Origin: Bradyrhizobium neotropicale
GTDB taxonomy: Bacteria > Pseudomonadota > Alphaproteobacteria > Rhizobiales > Xanthobacteraceae
NCBI RefSeq assembly: GCF_001641695.1
Contig: NZ_LSEF01000081.1
Location: 1 to 64,000, forward strand
Direction: 5' to 3'
DNA: 64,000 nucleotides
The position numbers and the translations under genes were made by a program. The notes under the pieces are model-generated. The model worked only from the letters and a program-made list of their open reading frames with translations. It made no database searches and had not been told where the DNA came from. Every line of letters begins with the position of its first letter. Positions within the stretch are counted from its first letter, which is position 1. Below, piece by piece: positions 43,243 through 52,598 of this stretch.

Positions 43243-45300
43243 GACCGGCCCGTCCACTTTTGCGGTCTGCGCAGACGCTGCCGGCCGGAGCGTGAGGCCG
43301 TAGTCTCCGAGCACTTGACGTGTCAGCGCGCCCTTGATCTCGCGGGCGATCTCGTCGCGGATCTCGGCTCCGAGCAGCCGTTCGGCGTCGGCGTCGCCGA
43401 CGAGGTGATGATCGGCGAGCCGTTCCGTCAGTCGACTCTTGAACTCATCATCCATCGCATCGACGAGCCGATCCTGCATCTCTGCATGAGCTTCGGGTGC
43501 GATGCGGCGCAGCACCGTCTCCCAGGGCTGCCAGCTCGTTGCCAGATAGTCGGCGAACCCCACCGCCTCCTTGTTTCGCACGGAGGTCTCGGCGGTGGCA
43601 AGGTCGTGTTCGGTGACGTAGGACGCGCCGTAGAAGCGCATGTGCGGGGCGATGTGCCTGAGGTCCAGCCGGTCGCGCAGTTTGACTTGATATGCGAGAT
43701 AGACTTCTATCTCGTCGACCAACCGGAGTGAGTTGACCTTGTCGCGGGCGATCCTCTCCAGCTCGCCCAAACGGAACATGACGCGACCTTGTTCGAGGAG
43801 CTTGTCGAGCCGCGCGTCGTAGGCTCCCTCCACGACATCAGCGTTCAGCCGTGCGTTCTGCATTCCGTTCCAAGCCAAAGTGATGCGATCCTGGCAGGTC
43901 GCGCTCGCTCCGACGGCCGACTGGAAGTACTGGGCGCGCAATCCCGGCCTGGTCGCCGCCTGCCGCAGATCGTCTACCACCGCTTGGCGGAACTTGCGAT
44001 TGCCATAGTTCACCGTGTCCAACAGCCTGTCGAGGAAGCGGGCGTATTCTTGCGCACCCGGCTCTTGGGCGAAGGCCTGCCAGGCAGCTATTGCCTCCGG
44101 CTCGTCAGGTAGCCAAGCCGCGACTGCCTCGCACAGAGGCCGCGCTTGACCTTGCGTCGTCCCGTCGCTCATCGAGAAGAAGACCTGCGGGCCGGCATAG
44201 CCCTGGCTATTCAAGATTGTCGCCAGGTTCGCCCGCACTCGCTCCGACAGTGGATTATTTACCAGATGAACGCAGCAGTCAGAGCCGAGCTGCGTCAGCA
44301 AAGTTTCGGGCAGGCTCGTCAGCAGGTTGCCGACAAGGTCGAGGTCCTCCACTCCTACGGGGAGAGTCTCGGGTAGACCAGCCAGACGGTTCCTGCCAAC
44401 GTTGAGCCGCTCGAGCTCGGCCGGGAGGATCTCCGGCAGGCTGGCCAGCTGGTTGTCGCTGGCGTCGAGCTGCTGAAGCGTTGCTGGGAGGGTATCGGGC
44501 AGACTGGGGAGCTGGTTCCTACCAACGTTGAGCCGATCGAGCCCGGCCGGGAGGATCTCGGGCAGGCTGCTCAGCTGGTTGTCGCTTGCGTCGAGCTGCT
44601 GAAGCGTTGCTGGAAGGGTATCGGGCAGACTGGGGAGCTGGTTCCTACCAACGTTGAGCCGCTCGAGCCCGGCCGGGAGGATCTCGGGCAGGCTGCTCAG
44701 CTGGTTGTTGCTGGCGTTGAGCTGCTGAAGAGTTGCTGGGAGCGTATCGGGCAGACTGGTCAGCTGATTGTTACTGAGGTCAAGCCACCGGAGCCTTGCC
44801 GGGAAGACGGGCAGACGGGTTAGCCGATTGCCGCTGGCATTGAAATTCTGAAGGCCGGCCGGAAGAGTGTCGGGCAGGCTGGTCAGCCCGTTGTTGCTGG
44901 CGTCGAGCCAGCGGAGATCGGTCGGGAGATCGATAGGCAAGCTGCTCAGCCGATTGTGGCTGGTGCCGAGCCCCTGCAGCTCTGGCGGCAGCCCGACCGG
45001 CAAGGTGGTTAGGGACAAGGATACCAGATTCAGCGGCACGTCGACATCACCCGCCTCCTGCCAAGCTCTCATTCGGCTTACTGCCTCTCGCCGATCCTCC
45101 TGTTCGCCCTGTCCCCCTTCGGCGGCCCAGCCCTCCAGGAGCCGGCGTTGCGCCGAGGCAGGGCCGGCGGCCGCTTGGGTCAAGGCTTCGACCCACTGTG
45201 CTGCGGCCCGGGTGAGACCGCACAGGCAACCTTGCCGGTGCCCTCGTTCGGAAGCTTCGGAAGTGATGCCAGCGCTTCGCTGAGTCTGTCCTGTGTTCAT
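43225..45300 (-). CDS. nopM: NopM-type LRR E3 ubiquitin ligase effector
   Basis: 691 aa from the ATG at 45300 (MNTGQTQRSAGITSE). The open frame extends to 45603, but that start lies upstream of the tts box and cannot be on its transcript. Residues ~95-340 are leucine-rich repeats of the bacterial LPX type (LPDTLPATLQQLDASDNQL). Residues ~385-690 form the NEL domain with catalytic Cys469 in ATCQDRITLAWN, the CxD motif of IpaH/SspH/NopM ligases. A 42-residue LRR pair is tandemly repeated (201-242, 243-284). It ubiquitinates plant targets after secretion. Confidence 0.9.
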   Translation of the reverse strand: MNTGQTQRSAGITSEASERGHRQGCLCGLTRAAAQWVEALTQAAAGPASAQRRLLEGWAAEGGQGEQEDRREAVSRMRAWQEAGDVDVPLNLVSLSLTTLPVGLPPELQGLGTSHNRLSSLPIDLPTDLRWLDASNNGLTSLPDTLPAGLQNFNASGNRLTRLPVFPARLRWLDLSNNQLTSLPDTLPATLQQLNASNNQLSSLPEILPAGLERLNVGRNQLPSLPDTLPATLQQLDASDNQLSSLPEILPAGLDRLNVGRNQLPSLPDTLPATLQQLDASDNQLASLPEILPAELERLNVGRNRLAGLPETLPVGVEDLDLVGNLLTSLPETLLTQLGSDCCVHLVNNPLSERVRANLATILNSQGYAGPQVFFSMSDGTTQGQARPLCEAVAAWLPDEPEAIAAWQAFAQEPGAQEYARFLDRLLDTVNYGNRKFRQAVVDDLRQAATRPGLRAQYFQSAVGASATCQDRITLAWNGMQNARLNADVVEGAYDARLDKLLEQGRVMFRLGELERIARDKVNSLRLVDEIEVYLAYQVKLRDRLDLRHIAPHMRFYGASYVTEHDLATAETSVRNKEAVGFADYLATSWQPWETVLRRIAPEAHAEMQDRLVDAMDDEFKSRLTERLADHHLVGDADAERLLGAEIRDEIAREIKGALTRQVLGDYGLTLRPAASAQTAKVDGPVGAGGS

Positions 45301-45521
45301 AATACCCCTTCGCCGACACGAATGAAGGAAGTGGCACCGGAACGGCGATTCTCCAGGTTGATGGCCATGCTGCCCCATTCGCTCTCGGTCAGATGCAGCC
45401 GATCTCAGTACATCCGCACGAAGTATGATTCGTCCAATTGGTTGATATTTTTGAACGGAACCAACGCACTCTCCTTCGCAGATCAAGCCGGATCTGGCAG
45501 TCTGGACAAGTACGTCCCACG

Positions 45522-45550
45522 CTAGGAGGCTTAGCTGTCGATAAGCTGAC
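45522..45550 (-). promoter_or_regulatory. tts box upstream of nopM-like gene
   Basis: On the minus strand gtcagcttatcgacagct is followed by aagcctcctag, an excellent match. It lies 222 nt before the chosen start at 45300, a spacing close to that of nopX. Confidence 0.9.
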
Positions 45551-45737
45551 GAGCCGCAGAACGATTCGCAGTGTGCCGACGGCCCCCATCGATGGGGCCG
45601 CATTCATCCACTTGCGCAACGTCCCCATGCTGACGGGCATTCGATGCCATTCGATCAGCTATGTAGCGACAAACAGGGCTTCTTCCGCATATTTGGTGCA
45701 GGTCCCTTTTGCTTTTCATCGAGCGCGTTGTGCATTG

Positions 45738-46094
45738 TCAGGCGGCTGCCAGCAGCCTGTTTTTGAGTAGTGCATATCCTGAACGCCCATACATCTGGCG
45801 CTTGATCGTCTTGAGACGTGTGATCTGTCCCTCGACGGGACTGGTGCTCCAGGGTTGGGTGGTGGCTGCGCGGACAGCTGCAATGTCGCGGCCGATGCCT
45901 TGCGCAAGCGAGGCCAGTTCGCTCCTCGAAGCATCCTCGATCCGCAGCGCGACTCCGCGCGGCGACAGACCGGCGGCACGCAAATCGAGAATTTCGGCAT
46001 AGAGTGAATGGCGGTGGCTGCGCCGCGAGCGGCGCAGGGCCTCAAGGTTCCGCGAAAGGTCCCAACGAGAACGGGTGTTGCCACAGAGAGCCAT
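45738..46094 (-). pseudogene. ISL3-type transposase C-terminal remnant
   Basis: 118 codons ending WSTSPVEGQITRLKTIKRQM and YGRSGYALLKNRLLAAA, the usual ISL3 transposase tail. The rest of the gene is missing to the right, where unrelated sequence begins near 46100. Confidence 0.75.
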
Positions 46095-46696
46095 GCCGTG
46101 GCAAATTGCGGGCTACCCTGGGCTACACCCAGGGGCCACACCAGAAGCTCCTGGGGTGCAGAAAGGCCTCATTTTACGGGGCTTTCCCGAAGCCGTTCCA
46201 TTATGGCGGAGAGAGGGATTCTCGCTAAAGTTGATTAAGTCCGTTCAATATCAACATCTTGCAACTCTAGCCTCCAACCCCGTCCGAGGATTTGAAAAGC
46301 AGCGGGCCGCAACCAAACAACTGACGAATTTCGGTGTTGCCACTCCTCTTCATGTTCATGGATTGAACGTGTTACCTTGCGGGAGGGCGTCTTCGGACAA
46401 CACCGCGGCTTGAGTTCGCAGGCGTCGCAGTCATACTTGCTGGCCCGATACGCCAGTGTCGCTCCGTCGTTCACCAAGGCCCCGGTGGAAGCCAGCACCT
46501 TGCCAGCCGGGCAGATGTAGACGTCGCTTTGCTGGTCATAGGCAAAGTCTCCGCGCGAGAAGGCGCCGTCGGTCCGGGCCGATTTGTCGAACACCCGGAT
46601 GTGCGGCTCGATCGCCCGCTCCTCGACCAGCCAGCCCAGCATCTCCGCCGACCCATAGGCACTATCAGCGACAATGCGCTTGGGACAGAGCTCTAA

Positions 46697-48183
46697 CAGG
46701 CTGTTGAAGAAGTCTCTGGCGAGATGGCGTTGGACGTGATTCTCTCGATGGTTGAATCGGGAGGCCGGGATGCGGGGATCGGACGAGCGGTCAGGATCGC
46801 TGTTCAGTTACGTGGACCTTGAAGCGCGGGTTCGCCCTGATCACCCCTTGCGGAAGATCCGGGAGATCGTAAACGCTGCGCTGAGCGATCTATCGAAGGC
46901 ATTTTCAGGACTTTACACGGACTTTGGCCGGCCCTCGATTGCACCGGAGAGGCTGCTTCGGGCCATGTTGCTGCAAGCCTTTTACGGCATCCGCTCGGAA
47001 CGACAATTGATGGAGCGGCTGGAGTTCGACCTGCTATTCCGCTGGTTTGTCGGTTTGGGCGTGGACGATCCGGTGTGGGACCACTCGACTTTCTCCAAGA
47101 ACCGCGACCGGCTGTTAGAGGGTGAGATAGCCGTTAAGTTCCTCTCGGCGGTGCTGGCTCAGCCGCAAGTGAAGCGGCTTTTGTCGAGTGATCACTTCTC
47201 GGTGGACGGCACGCTGATCGAGGCGTGGGCTTCGATCAAGAGCTTCCGCAAGAAGGACGGAGGCGACAACGATAGTGAGGGTTCGGGGCGCAACGCTGAG
47301 CGCAGCTTCCACAAGGAGAAGCGTTCAAACGAGACGCACCAAAGCACGACCGCCCCGGAAGCCCGGCTGTACAAGAAAGGAGACGGGCGGCCTGCCAAGC
47401 TCTGCTACATGGGACATGCTCTGATGGAGAACCGCCATGGCCTGGCGGTCGGCGGCATCGTCAGCCAGGCCACCGGCACTGCCGAACGAGAGGCGGCGCT
47501 GGCGTTGATTGATAGTCGCCATCCCACAGGCCGGCGGATCACGCTCGGCGCGGACAAAGCCTATGACGTTACGCAGTTCGTGCACGACTTGAGGGAACGA
47601 TCGGTGACGCCGCACATCGCGATCGACGGACACCTCAGCAAGACCGGCATCCCGCGCAAGACAGCAGTCGATGCCCGCACCACCCGCCATGCCGGCTACG
47701 AGGTCAGCCAGCGCTGCCGCAAGCGGATTGAGGAGGTGTTCGGGTGGATCAAGAGTTCCGCCGGTCTGGCCAAGGTAAAGCTGCGGGGGCGCGAGCGTGT
47801 GGACGCCGCCTTTACGTTGGCGCTCGCGGCCTACAATCTGATCCGTCTGCCTAAGCTGCTGGCGGTGCAGCTATGAGCGTACGGGGCAAATGGCGTGTCG
47901 TGGAAACGCCCGATCACGACATGGCTGGGCCGGGCTCTTACATCCTGTTCGCAGCCGAAGGCGGCGAGTTCGCCCTCGATTGCCTCACGGGGGCAATATA
48001 TGGCCGTTGCGAAGGTAACGCCGTCGAGTTCATATGGGACGGCAGAGACGAGATGGAGCCCGCAAGAGGCCGTGGTTGGGCAGAAGAGCTCGCCGATGGC
48101 TCGCTTGAAGGTGAGATATGCCTCGAAGGCGGTGACGACATTCCCTTTATCGCCCGCCGATTGGCTACTTCTTCAACAGCCTG
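46697..48183. mobile_element. Complete IS5-type insertion sequence with CTAA duplication
   Basis: 1487 bp with terminal inverted repeats caggctgttgaagaagt (46697-46713; partner ending at 48183). It is flanked by direct CTAA copies at 46693-46696 and 48184-48187, the 4-bp target type of the IS5 subgroup. It carries a transposase and a small second ORF. Confidence 0.9.
46770..47876 (+). CDS. IS5 family transposase
   Basis: 368 aa from the ATG at 46770 with GGGAGG 6 nt upstream; a TTG at 46752 is possible. N-terminal region RPDHPLRKIREIVNAALSDL, then the DDE core: DGTLIEAWAS (first Asp), GADKAYD (second Asp) and CRKRIEEVFGWIKSSAG with the acidic residue and the Y-2-R-3-E-6-K-like pattern. The frame is intact; the element probably arrived recently. 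Confidence 0.92.
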   Translation: MRGSDERSGSLFSYVDLEARVRPDHPLRKIREIVNAALSDLSKAFSGLYTDFGRPSIAPERLLRAMLLQAFYGIRSERQLMERLEFDLLFRWFVGLGVDDPVWDHSTFSKNRDRLLEGEIAVKFLSAVLAQPQVKRLLSSDHFSVDGTLIEAWASIKSFRKKDGGDNDSEGSGRNAERSFHKEKRSNETHQSTTAPEARLYKKGDGRPAKLCYMGHALMENRHGLAVGGIVSQATGTAEREAALALIDSRHPTGRRITLGADKAYDVTQFVHDLRERSVTPHIAIDGHLSKTGIPRKTAVDARTTRHAGYEVSQRCRKRIEEVFGWIKSSAGLAKVKLRGRERVDAAFTLALAAYNLIRLPKLLAVQL

Positions 48184-48187
48184 CTAA
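47873..48187 (+). CDS. Small passenger protein of the IS5 element
   Basis: 104 aa, overlapping the transposase stop by ATGA. Acidic (WDGRDEMEPARGRGWAEELA), ending in RLATSSTAC encoded across the right inverted repeat, with the stop formed by the CTAA duplication. No DNA-binding or catalytic motif seen; function unknown. Confidence 0.7.
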   Translation: MSVRGKWRVVETPDHDMAGPGSYILFAAEGGEFALDCLTGAIYGRCEGNAVEFIWDGRDEMEPARGRGWAEELADGSLEGEICLEGGDDIPFIARRLATSSTAC

Positions 48188-48990
48188 GCGCTCTTCCGTG
48201 CGCTCGATCATCGTACGGGTTGCGCCGACCTCGGTCTGCCGGATGGCCCGCGTCGCCTCGACATCGACGATAATCGCTGCCTTCAGCTCAATCAGGTAGT
48301 TGTTGGCGTAGGCAAAGAAGGCATGTCCCTTGTGCGCGCCTGTCCATTGCGCGGCCGGGTCCGCCTTCGAGATGAACTTCGGCACCGTCTCGCTCGCTGC
48401 GCCCCAAGCCGCCTGATCCAGCGTGTCCGGATACTCCCGGACGAACGGCGCGTCTTGGCGATGGCCTCCCAGTCGACGTCGTCAGATCCAGCGACGGCGC
48501 GCGGCTTGTTGGCATCGGCGGCAATCAGGCTGGCATCGACCGCAAAGGCGGATCCCTCGACCAGCCGTTCTGCCATGCACCGCTGGACCACAGTCTCGAA
48601 GAGCTTGCGTAGCAGATCGCAATCGCGGAAGCGGCCATGCCTGTTCTTGGAGAAGGTCGAGTGGTCCGGCACCTCGCCGTCTAGCCCGAGCCGACAGAAC
48701 CAGCGGTAGGCGAGGTTCAGGTGCACCTCCTCGCACAACCGCCGCTCGGAGCGAATGCCGTAGCAGTAGCCGACCAGCAGCATTCGGACGAGCAGTTCCG
48801 GATCAATCGAAGGCCGGCCGGTGGAGCTGTAAAATGGCGCCACATGGGGCTCCGAACGTCCGACAGATTGACAAACCGATCGATTGCCCTCAGCAGGTGG
48901 CTGACTGGAACGTGCCGCTCAAGCGAGAACTCGTAGAACAGCGCCGCCTGGTCGACCTGCCGCGGACCCATCATCGATTCACATCTCCCG

Positions 48991-49294
48991 CCCCACTCGG
49001 ACGAAGTGAATCAGCGACCTCCCGCAGCTTCAAGAGGCGAGTTTTTTTTCAACACAATCCGCCAAAGCGGCCGTCAGATTGTTGAGTATCAACCGGTGCA
49101 GGTGACACGCTCAATGCCCAAAGTCATTGACCGCGTAGTGCTCGGTTGCGCGGTTGTCAGCACAAATCGATCCTGCTCTGATTAAGCTTGTTGAAGCACT
49201 TGCAATTGCTGACGCAAGACACGATCATCTTTTTGATAGCGAGCGCCTGATGAAGCATCATCTTGAAGCCGCTGGCGGCAAGCGCATCAGCACC
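48991..49294. other. Eroded mobile DNA
   Basis: Sequence between the IS1182 remnant and the recombinase remnant. A T-run (49030-49037) and short frames only; no end repeat identified. Confidence 0.35.
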
Positions 49295-49299
49295 GGTAA

Positions 49300-49860
49300 T
49301 CGAGATGAAACCCGCAGCGATCTATGCTCGGTTCTCGACCGAGCTTCAAAACCGAAAAATCGACTGAAGATCAGATTGCTCTATGCCGCGCTTATGCGGC
49401 TCGTCATCAACTCGATGTCGTTGCTATCTTTGAAGATAAGGCGCGTTCTGGAGCCTCGGTATTCGGCCGCGATGGTTTGATGCAGCTGATGGACGCTGCG
49501 CGTCAGCATCGTTTCACAGTCCGAGCTGAAGCAGGAGCGGTTGCGCGTCGAGGCGGAACTGGCTGCCCTCGAGGAGACCCCTACCCCCATCTCACTGCAT
49601 CCGGCAACGCTGGACCGGTACATCGAGACCGTCAATGCGCTTGCCGACACGATAGCAAGCCACGCAAGCGCGGAGGACGACCACGGCCCGTTGGTCGCCG
49701 ACTTGTGCACTGCGTCATCGTCCACCCGAAAGGCCCTTGGGAAGGCTTTGAGGTCGAGGTCAAGGGAAAGCCGGCCGCACTGGTGGGCGGAGGGCTCTTT
49801 CCGGAGGGCCACCATAATGGTGGGTCATGGCTCCCGAGTGGGTTCAATCCTTGCGGCGCA
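49300..49860 (+). pseudogene. Large serine recombinase, internally deleted and frameshifted
   Basis: MKPAAIYARFSTELQ (catalytic Ser region) starts at 49303, shifts frame near 49365, and continues STEDQIALCRAYAARHQLDV to FEDKARSGASVFGRDGLMQL. Near 49507 it jumps to a C-terminal piece (RLRVEAELAALEETPTPISL, DRYIETVNALADTI), then in another frame VIVHPKGPWEGFEVEVKGKP to about 49850. The central several hundred codons are missing. Confidence 0.7.
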
Positions 49861-49889
49861 AAACACCCGATCAAACGCCGTCACACCCC

Positions 49890-50181
49890 CTTTACGCTAC
49901 GCCTTCAAGGATCGCCCAATCGAGCGCGGCAGGCCCGCGATCGCCGGGCGGACCGGGATGGACGATCAGGCAGCGCACTGCGCGCCAGACATCGTCCGGA
50001 ATCGCCCGTTTCAGGAACGGCGCGACGATGAGGTCGGACTGGTACAACGCCACGCTCTCGCGGATGACATCGGCATGCATGTCGAGCTCGACCGTGACCT
50101 CTTGCCGCGCTCCCTGAGCTCGAGATGCAGCCGCTGCGTCAGGCGTTGAAGGAATGCGACAAAAGTAGCATTCGCATCATG
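49890..50181 (-). pseudogene. hoxX: hoxX (hypX) 5' remnant
   Basis: Directly after hypE on the same strand. MMRMLLLSHSFNA begins near 50180. After one lost base the text continues LTQRLHLELRERG, and after a second shift VTVELDMHADVIRESVALYQ, SDLIVAPFLKRAIPDDVWRA and LIVHPGPPGDRGPAALDWAI. This is the formyl-transferase-like start of HoxX/HypX, the protein placed after hypE in Bradyrhizobium clusters, which supplies CO for the NiFe centre under aerobic conditions. Only about 95 of some 560 codons remain. Confidence 0.75.
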
Positions 50182-50185
50182 AGCC

Positions 50186-51226
50186 TCAACAGATCCGTGG
50201 CAACTGCTCGCCCGACAGCCAGTCGACAATTCGTCCGCCGCCAAAGCTCGTTGTCATCTGCACGAAGTGATGATCGTCGGCCACTGCCTCGCCCACGTCC
50301 GCGGAATCACGGCCAAGCGGATGCGCTTTCATGGCGGCAAGCACGCCCTCGGCGACATCGGGTGACACGATCGCGACAAGCTTGCCTTCATTGGCCACAT
50401 AAAGGGGATCGAGCCCGAGCAGTTCGCACGCCGCAGCAACGGCCGGCTTCACCGGGATCGTCTCTTCCTGGAGGCGAAATCCGACGCCCGACTGGTGGGC
50501 GATCTCGTTGAGCGTCGCGGCGAACCCGCCTCGAGTGGGATCGCGCATCAGGCGGATGCCCTTGCGGCCAGCCGCCACCATCTCAGCTACGAGGTCATGC
50601 AACGATGCGGAATCCGAGACAACATCGGTTTCGAAGGCGAGATTCTGCCGTTTGGACATGATGGCGACGCCGTGATCGCCTAGCGTGCCGGAGATCAGGA
50701 CACGATCACCGACGCGGGCTTTCTCGGCGGAGAGATCCAGCCCGTCGGTCAGGACGCCGACGCCGGCTGTGGAGATATAGAGGCCGTCAGCCTTGCCGCG
50801 CTCGACCACCTTGGTATCGCCGGTGATGATGTAAACGCCCGCCACCCGCGCCGCCTCGCCAATGGACTCGGCGATCCTCTTAAGGTCGGAGAAGCGAAAG
50901 CCCTCTTCGATGATGAAGCTCGCAGACAGGTAGAGCGGCCGCGCGCCGGCCATGGCGATGTCGTTGACCGTGCCGTGCACCGCGAGCGAGCCGATATTGC
51001 CGCCGGGAAAGAAGAGCGGCGAGACCACATAACCGTCGGTCGTCATCACCATGCGCCCGCCGCCGACGTCGAAGGCCGACTGATCGTTGCCGCGCGCCAA
51101 CCATTCGTTGCCGAAGGCCTCGTGGAACAGGCCGGAGATGAGCTGCGACATCGCCCGGCCGCCGGAGCCGTGCGACAGGTCGATGCAGCCGTTCTTAATG
51201 TCGAGCTTGCGCTGATGCGCCTTCAT
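50186..51226 (-). CDS. hypE: HypE, hydrogenase maturation (cyanide ligand synthesis)
   Basis: 346 aa from the ATG at 51226, overlapping hypD by 4 nt. PurM/SelD-like ATPase fold (LSHGSGGRAMSQLISGLF, TTDGYVVSPLFFPGGNIGSL, RDPTRGGFAATLNEIA). It ends QLPRIC: the terminal Cys receives the carbamoyl group from HypF and is dehydrated to thiocyanate, the source of the CN ligands. Complete. Confidence 0.97.
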   Translation of the reverse strand: MKAHQRKLDIKNGCIDLSHGSGGRAMSQLISGLFHEAFGNEWLARGNDQSAFDVGGGRMVMTTDGYVVSPLFFPGGNIGSLAVHGTVNDIAMAGARPLYLSASFIIEEGFRFSDLKRIAESIGEAARVAGVYIITGDTKVVERGKADGLYISTAGVGVLTDGLDLSAEKARVGDRVLISGTLGDHGVAIMSKRQNLAFETDVVSDSASLHDLVAEMVAAGRKGIRLMRDPTRGGFAATLNEIAHQSGVGFRLQEETIPVKPAVAAACELLGLDPLYVANEGKLVAIVSPDVAEGVLAAMKAHPLGRDSADVGEAVADDHHFVQMTTSFGGGRIVDWLSGEQLPRIC

Positions 51227-52365
51227 GATGCCCGTCTCTGCTGATGGTCGCGGAACCGGCCGTAAGTCCAGTGGGCGGCACATGCGCCTTCGCAGGAGAC
51301 CATGCAGGATCCCATCGGGGTCTCCGGCATGCACACCGTGCCGAACAGCTTGCAGTCGACCGGCTTCTTCACCCCGCGCAGAATCATACCGCACTCGCAG
51401 GCCGGATTGTCGGCGACGCGAAGTTCATTCATGCCGAAACGAATTTCAGCATCAAACCTGGCGTAGGTGCGCTTCAGCTTGAGCCCGCTATATGGCACGA
51501 GCCCGAGCCCGCGCCATTCGAACTGGTCGCGCGGCTCCAAGATATCCGAAACCTCCTCCTTGGCGCGCAGGTTGCCCTCGCGCGTGACCGCGCGGCTATA
51601 CTGGTTCTCCACCTGGTGCCGGTGTTCGTTGACCTGCCGAACCAGCATCAGGATCGCCTGCATCATGTCGAGGGGCTCGAAGCCGGAGATCACCACCGGC
51701 CTGCCAAATTCTTCGGCGCAAAACTCGTAGGGCTCGGTGCCGATGACGATCGAGACGTGGGCCGGACCGACGAAGCCGTCGATCTCGACCCGGCCGATGT
51801 TACGAATGTCGGGGCTCTCCAGAATGTTCTGCATGGCCGGCGGTGTCAGCACGTGATTGCAGAACACGGTGAAGTTTCCGAGCCGCTTCTTCTCGGCGAG
51901 CCGGATCACGACGGCGGTCGGCGGTGTCGTGGTTTCGAAGCCGATGGCAAAGAAAACGACCTCCCGCTCCAAATTCTGCTCCGCGATCCGGATTGCATCG
52001 ACCGTGGAGTAGACCATGCGAATGTCGCCGCCACGCGCCTTTGCCTTCAACAGCGAGGCGCCTTGGGAGCCGGGCACCCTCATCAGATCGCCGTAGATGC
52101 AAAGGATCACCTCAGGTCGCTCGGCGAGCCGGATCGCCATATCGATCCGCCCCGCCGGCAGCACGCAGACGGGGCAGCCGGGCCCGTGGATCATCCGCAC
52201 GTTCTTCGGCAGCATGTCTTCCAGGCCGTAGCGCGAGATCGCATGGGTGTGACCGCCGCAGAACTCCATGAAACGATATGGCCGTTGCGAATCGGCCTCT
52301 GAGCGGATCGCTTTCGCCAACCCCAGTGCGATTTCCTTGTCGCGAAACTCGTCGGCATATTTCAT
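51223..52365 (-). CDS. hypD: HypD, Fe(CN)2CO scaffold protein
   Basis: 380 aa. Conserved blocks FMEFCGGHTHAISRYGLEDM, GPGCPVCVLP and the C-terminal iron-sulfur Cys region (CECGMILRGVKKPVDCKLFG, then C-x6-C-x3-C). It works with HypC to assemble the Fe(CN)2CO unit. Overlaps hypC by 4 nt (52362-52365). Confidence 0.97.
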   Translation of the reverse strand: MKYADEFRDKEIALGLAKAIRSEADSQRPYRFMEFCGGHTHAISRYGLEDMLPKNVRMIHGPGCPVCVLPAGRIDMAIRLAERPEVILCIYGDLMRVPGSQGASLLKAKARGGDIRMVYSTVDAIRIAEQNLEREVVFFAIGFETTTPPTAVVIRLAEKKRLGNFTVFCNHVLTPPAMQNILESPDIRNIGRVEIDGFVGPAHVSIVIGTEPYEFCAEEFGRPVVISGFEPLDMMQAILMLVRQVNEHRHQVENQYSRAVTREGNLRAKEEVSDILEPRDQFEWRGLGLVPYSGLKLKRTYARFDAEIRFGMNELRVADNPACECGMILRGVKKPVDCKLFGTVCMPETPMGSCMVSCEGACAAHWTYGRFRDHQQRRAS

Positions 52366-52598
52366 TGCACGACCCCCTGCCCTTCGGTGCTGAGCTCGCG
52401 CAGCAGCTCGAGCGTGCGTCGGGCTTCCTCGGGATCAATCTTGGTCAGAGCATAGCCGACATGGATGATCACATAATCGCCGACGGCGAGATTCTCGATC
52501 AGCGCCACGGAAATCTCCTTGCTAACCCCGTCGATGGAAACCACAGCCGTGTCATCGGGGAGAAGTCTTGTGACCTCAGCAGGTATGGCGAGACACAT
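52362..52598 (-). CDS. hypC: HypC, hydrogenase maturation chaperone
   Basis: 78 aa, MCLAIPAEVTRL start with the essential Cys2 that binds HypD and the large-subunit precursor. Its start overlaps the hypF stop by one base (TGATG). A related paralogue, HupF, is at 59321. Confidence 0.97.
   Translation of the reverse strand: MCLAIPAEVTRLLPDDTAVVSIDGVSKEISVALIENLAVGDYVIIHVGYALTKIDPEEARRTLELLRELSTEGQGVVQ

Larger units (their letters stand above)
46355..48990 (-). pseudogene. IS1182-type transposase, split by IS5 and frameshifted
   Basis: Pieces read right to left. 48974 on: QAALFYEFSLERHVPVSHLL, shifting frame near 48840 into FYSSTGRPSIDPELLVRML and WFCRLGLDGEVPDHSTFSKN. A second shift near 48430 leads to KADPAAQWTGAHKGHAFFAY. 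At 48184 the gene is cut by IS5 and resumes at 46696 with LCPKRIVADSAYGSAEMLGW up to CCPKTPSRKVTRSIHE near 46355, where it is truncated. Joined at the IS5 target it reads ...RTEERLELCPKRIVAD, in frame. Confidence 0.8.

Noticed and set aside
44449..44826. Regularly spaced repeats as a possible CRISPR array
   Set aside because: The repeats encode leucine-rich units in an open frame and have no unique spacers.
51244..52302. 352-codon frame opposite hypD
   Set aside because: Shadow of a GC-rich gene; the minus-strand HypD has all family motifs.
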